This document shows, in pieces, positions 4,250 through 6,940 of a stretch of DNA of 6,940 nt. The notes beneath the pieces are model-generated. The model was not told where the DNA came from, ran no database searches, and saw nothing but the letters and a program-made list of their open reading frames with translations. Within the stretch, counting starts at the first letter, position 1, and each line of letters starts with the position of its first letter. The translations under genes were made by a program, and so were the position numbers. The stretch covers positions 1-6,940 of the forward strand of contig JYHA01000021.1 of NCBI GenBank assembly GCA_000970895.1, written 5' to 3'. This DNA comes from Candidatus Arcanibacter lacustris (lineage in GTDB: Bacteria > Pseudomonadota > Alphaproteobacteria > Rickettsiales > Arcanibacteraceae).

Positions 4250-5674
4250 ATGGACATGAATATACTAAGTTTAATACAAGCTCAAAGTTCTACTTCAACT
4301 AAAGGAGGCTTGTCCAAAGAGGCTGCTCCTAGTTCTAATTCATTCGACGATATAGTAAAATCAGAGCAACATCAACCAAATTCATTAAATAATCCTGTTG
4401 ATGGTAATAAAATTGTTGCAAATGACAAAATATTAAATGAGTCTATTGTAGTTGCAACTATGATGCCAGGACAGAATTTTGCCTCTATTATGGAGTTGAT
4501 GGCAGATAATCAACATATGTCGATAGAAAATCCAATTTCTGATTTATCACAACAGAATGTTTCAAATATGATTATAGCATCTTCTGAGATACAAGATCAA
4601 ATAACATTAGAACCTAAAAGGCTAGATCAAGATCAAATAACATTAGAACCTAAAAGGCTAGATCAAGATCCAACATTAGCTAGTATGGCTGGTGGTAATT
4701 ATGCTATGCCTGTAGTTGCTAATATTGTTACTCCGCAATCGATAAATTTTGAACATCAAATAGATTCATCTCCTAAAGTAAATACTATTGCCAATGACAA
4801 TTCATTATTATCAAATTTTATGAATTCTACTCAGGAAGGCCAAGCCCCAGTAGTGGAAAATAACTTACCAACTGGAGTTGAATTTCAGCAAGAAATAGCC
4901 AATGTTACCCCATTGAATGAAATGTCTAATAAGATTAATCTGGCGGTAGCTCAATCCCAGAGTAATGATAGAGAAAATATTACCGATGAAAATACCATTC
5001 TTCCTCCAGAAGAAGCTGTGCTTTCTCCAGAAATTACTAGCCAGCCTAAATATTATAGTAAGAATGAAGAGTCAATGAATCATAAAGATTCGAATGATTT
5101 TGATAAGACTTTAGAAGTTACTATAGATGATTCTCAAAAACCAAAATATCAAGAAGATAAATCATCACATATTGATGATAATCAAGCTGGAGCTTTAGCT
5201 AACAATAATGCCAAAATACAACTTCCTAATCAGGAGGTTAAGCTTTATGAAGCTCAAAATAATCTAATTACAAAAGATTATGATGAAGTACAAGTTACAG
5301 TCTCTTCTTATGTCAAAGATGGTAATAAAATTAATGTACAGCTACATCCAGCAGAGCTTGGTAAGATTGATATTCGTCTTGAGCTAAGTGATAAGGGCAA
5401 TCATATCTCAATTATAGCAGATAAGGCTCAAACATTAGAGATGCTGCAAAAAGATGCTAGGAATCTAGAAAAAGTACTAAATGATGTTGGTGTTGGTGCT
5501 GATTCTTCTACTATGAGTTTTAGCTTGAGTCATGGTAACTCAGAAAAAAACAATGATCCTAAGCAAACTGGTTTAACTAAGTTTTTCAATGACAATAAAG
5601 AGATAATCGAAGAATCAACTCTGTTTGTAAAGAATAATTATATTTCAACCTCTGGGATAGATATAAGGATATAA
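4250..5674 (+). CDS. fliK: Flagellar hook-length control protein FliK
   Basis: This 474-residue protein has the expected FliK layout. Residues 1 to about 340 are a low-complexity, Asn/Gln/Ser-rich, probably disordered region that would act as the molecular ruler in the export channel. The Flg_hook domain (PF02120 type) is at about 346-427, with the diagnostic INVQLHPAELGKIDIRLEL (361-379), then a helix (AQTLEMLQKDARNLEKVLNDVG) and a final strand (MSFSLSHGN). In known FliK proteins this domain contacts FlhB and switches export specificity from hook to filament when the hook is full length. Residues 428-474 are an extra C-terminal tail. The ATG has AAGG at 4238-4241, eight bases upstream, and the sigma-54 promoter 50 bp before it. 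Residues 116-139 hold two identical 12-residue units. flgD follows after 2 bp. The N-terminal half is too diverged to assign by homology; the call rests on the C-terminal domain and the neighbour. Confidence 0.9.
   Translation: MDMNILSLIQAQSSTSTKGGLSKEAAPSSNSFDDIVKSEQHQPNSLNNPVDGNKIVANDKILNESIVVATMMPGQNFASIMELMADNQHMSIENPISDLSQQNVSNMIIASSEIQDQITLEPKRLDQDQITLEPKRLDQDPTLASMAGGNYAMPVVANIVTPQSINFEHQIDSSPKVNTIANDNSLLSNFMNSTQEGQAPVVENNLPTGVEFQQEIANVTPLNEMSNKINLAVAQSQSNDRENITDENTILPPEEAVLSPEITSQPKYYSKNEESMNHKDSNDFDKTLEVTIDDSQKPKYQEDKSSHIDDNQAGALANNNAKIQLPNQEVKLYEAQNNLITKDYDEVQVTVSSYVKDGNKINVQLHPAELGKIDIRLELSDKGNHISIIADKAQTLEMLQKDARNLEKVLNDVGVGADSSTMSFSLSHGNSEKNNDPKQTGLTKFFNDNKEIIEESTLFVKNNYISTSGIDIRI
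4595..4666 (+). repeat. Perfect 36-bp tandem duplication in fliK
   Basis: Bases 4595-4630 and 4631-4666 are identical and in frame, encoding DQITLEPKRLDQ twice. A decayed partial third unit (GATCCAACATTAG) follows. The absence of any substitution indicates a recent event in the disordered ruler region. Confidence 0.93.
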
Positions 5675-5676
5675 AT

Positions 5677-6900
5677 ATGGTTTCTGTCGCTAATTTGATG
5701 AATAACATAACGGCTCCAAAGCAAAATAATGTAGCTAACGATGCTCCTGTTAATAAGTCTGGAGCAGCTAAGTCAGCTTTTGATTTAACTGCTAAAAAAG
5801 CTGAGACAAGTTTTGAAGATTTCTTATTTTTATTTACTACTCAACTTAAAAATCAGCTTCCGGATGATAATGTAGATTCAAGTCAAATGCTTGCTCAGCT
5901 TGCTCAATTTACTTCTGTTGAACAGCAAATAAAAGGTAATCAATTGCTTGAGAAGATGCTGTCATTTCAAGAAAATGATAAAATGGATAAAGCAACAAGC
6001 TATTTAGGAAAAACTGTAGAAATCAATAATAGTTCTGCTGATTTTGATAGTAAGCCAATTAGCTTTAGTTATGAAGTACCTAAAGTCAATCCAAGTACTA
6101 ATGTGGAGTTTAAGCCTTATTATACTTCCATTAAAATCATCAATGATAAAAATCAGGTTGTATATAGTGCTAAGGGAGAAATTTCTTCCAGCCAAAAACA
6201 TAATTTTAGCTGGAATGGGGAGGTAACTGGTACTGCTAACAAGGCTCCTAAGGGTCATTATCGTGTAAAAATAGAAACAGAAGATAATAATGGTACTAAA
6301 ATTGATGTTACTACTAATTACAAAGGTACGATAACCAAGGTATTATCAAATGGTGATAAGCCAATTATTATTGTTGATAATAAAAATGAAGTTGATATGT
6401 CTCAAATATTATCTGTTAGTGAGCCAGAATCAGCTATTAAAAATTCAAGAACTTATAGTGACCCAATGGATTATATGGGTAAACTTGTTAAGGCTGACTT
6501 TTCCAAGATAAATTTGGATAAATCAAGCTCTCTGATTCAATATCATTTAGAGAAAGATGCAAATAGTGGTCATTTTGCTATTACTGATCAGGCGGGTAAG
6601 TTTGTAGGATCATTTGCAGCTGAAACTGCTGGAGGGTTACATACTTTAAGATGGGATGGTAGATTAAGTAATGGCATTCAGCTTAAAGATGGTCAATATA
6701 ATTTATCTTTAAGTGCATCTGATCAAAAAGGTCAGCCAATTAAGACTAATCTTGAATTCCAAGCTATAATAGATGCTTTTTCAGAAGGAGAAAAAGTAAT
6801 TTTTTCTGCTAATGGAGTTGATATACCAAGGGAAAATATTGTTAGTGTGACTACTCCTGCTAAAAATTCTGAAGCTACTAAGGAGCCAGATAAATACTAA
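5677..6900 (+). CDS. flgD: Flagellar hook-capping scaffold protein FlgD, with duplicated C-terminal module
   Basis: FlgD caps the growing hook outside the cell and guides FlgE assembly. Residues 44-95 carry the conserved FlgD N-terminal domain: FEDFLFLFTTQLKNQLP, then MLAQLAQFTSVEQQIKGNQLLEKM. There is no Sec signal, as expected for a substrate of the flagellar export apparatus. The protein has 407 residues, whereas FlgD is usually about 220-250. The extra length comes from two copies of the C-terminal module, at about 107-250 and 264-394. Each begins Y[LM]GK[LT]V and continues through a strand-rich region with H[NT][FL][RS]W[ND]G, then GHYRVKIE or GQYNLSLS, and ends in a VxxIxSV[ST][ET]P-like strand (QILSVSEP / NIVSVTTP). 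The ATG is supported by AAGGA at 5665-5669, seven bases upstream and within the end of fliK. Translation is probably coupled to fliK. A hook gene such as flgE would be expected downstream. Confidence 0.93.
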   Translation: MVSVANLMNNITAPKQNNVANDAPVNKSGAAKSAFDLTAKKAETSFEDFLFLFTTQLKNQLPDDNVDSSQMLAQLAQFTSVEQQIKGNQLLEKMLSFQENDKMDKATSYLGKTVEINNSSADFDSKPISFSYEVPKVNPSTNVEFKPYYTSIKIINDKNQVVYSAKGEISSSQKHNFSWNGEVTGTANKAPKGHYRVKIETEDNNGTKIDVTTNYKGTITKVLSNGDKPIIIVDNKNEVDMSQILSVSEPESAIKNSRTYSDPMDYMGKLVKADFSKINLDKSSSLIQYHLEKDANSGHFAITDQAGKFVGSFAAETAGGLHTLRWDGRLSNGIQLKDGQYNLSLSASDQKGQPIKTNLEFQAIIDAFSEGEKVIFSANGVDIPRENIVSVTTPAKNSEATKEPDKY

Positions 6901-6940
6901 GTAATATAAAATCAGCAGTTTCGATATTACCTTCAGAAAC
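6901..6940. other. Window end after flgD, unassigned
   Basis: The last 40 bases contain no ATG on the plus strand, no clear ribosome site and no hairpin. One plus frame from 6903 and one minus frame stay open to the edge, but nothing recognisable can be read in so short a stretch. Confidence 0.3.

Noticed and set aside
6044..6226. Plus-strand open frame of 60 codons inside flgD
   Set aside because: It is out of frame within a clear flgD domain and is a shadow of that gene.
6004..6258. Minus-strand open frame of 84 codons inside flgD
   Set aside because: It overlaps conserved flgD coding sequence, has no ribosome site and resembles no protein.

Overview
The window is strongly AT-rich and carries flagellar hook genes (fliK, flgD) beside a C-terminal piece of a TIGR01459-type HAD hydrolase, a family I associate mainly with alphaproteobacteria. 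Base composition, gene types, and a cluster of short lineage-specific paralogues with no signal peptides suggest a flagellated, host-associated alphaproteobacterium, perhaps of the Rickettsiales or Holosporales type. This placement is inference; no rRNA or other phylogenetic marker is present.

Layout. Bases 1-404 (+) hold the 3' end of the HAD-IIA hydrolase. It converges on a complete YaiI/YqxD-family (UPF0178, DUF188) gene at 485-934 (-), with a hairpin at 444-466 between them. From about 940 to 3513 lies the accessory part: four consecutive plus-strand genes (1122-1685, 1819-2346, 2471-2893, 3001-3513) for small acidic proteins that I do not recognise. They are paralogues. Each has an N-terminal helical region of roughly 90 residues, starting with a [KE]-x-[EQ]-LL-x3-L motif and ending near LWNIISGG, followed by a variable acidic, tyrosine-rich tail. 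Genes 1 and 2 come from a tandem duplication of about 700 bp that includes the leader: a perfect palindrome, a TTGACA box, an AT-rich -10 region and the RBS are all duplicated. Genes 3 and 4 each have their own promoter-like sequence, overlapping a related ATCAA...TTGA[TC] element. The set therefore looks like four individually promoted, perhaps co-regulated, genes rather than one simple operon.

The fourth paralogue converges, with a 5-bp gap, on a Gph-like HAD phosphatase gene (3519-4160, -). Divergent from that gene is a flagellar operon, fliK (4250-5674) and flgD (5677-6900), separated by 2 bp. A near-consensus sigma-54 (-24/-12) promoter at 4185-4200 lies 50 bp before fliK, matching the RpoN-dependent mid/late flagellar regulation known from Caulobacter-type alphaproteobacteria. 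FliK would measure hook length, and FlgD would be the scaffold that caps the growing hook. FlgD is unusually long (407 residues) because its C-terminal module is present twice.

The points most worth following are the four-paralogue family with its shared control elements, the duplicated FlgD module and the sigma-54 promoter.
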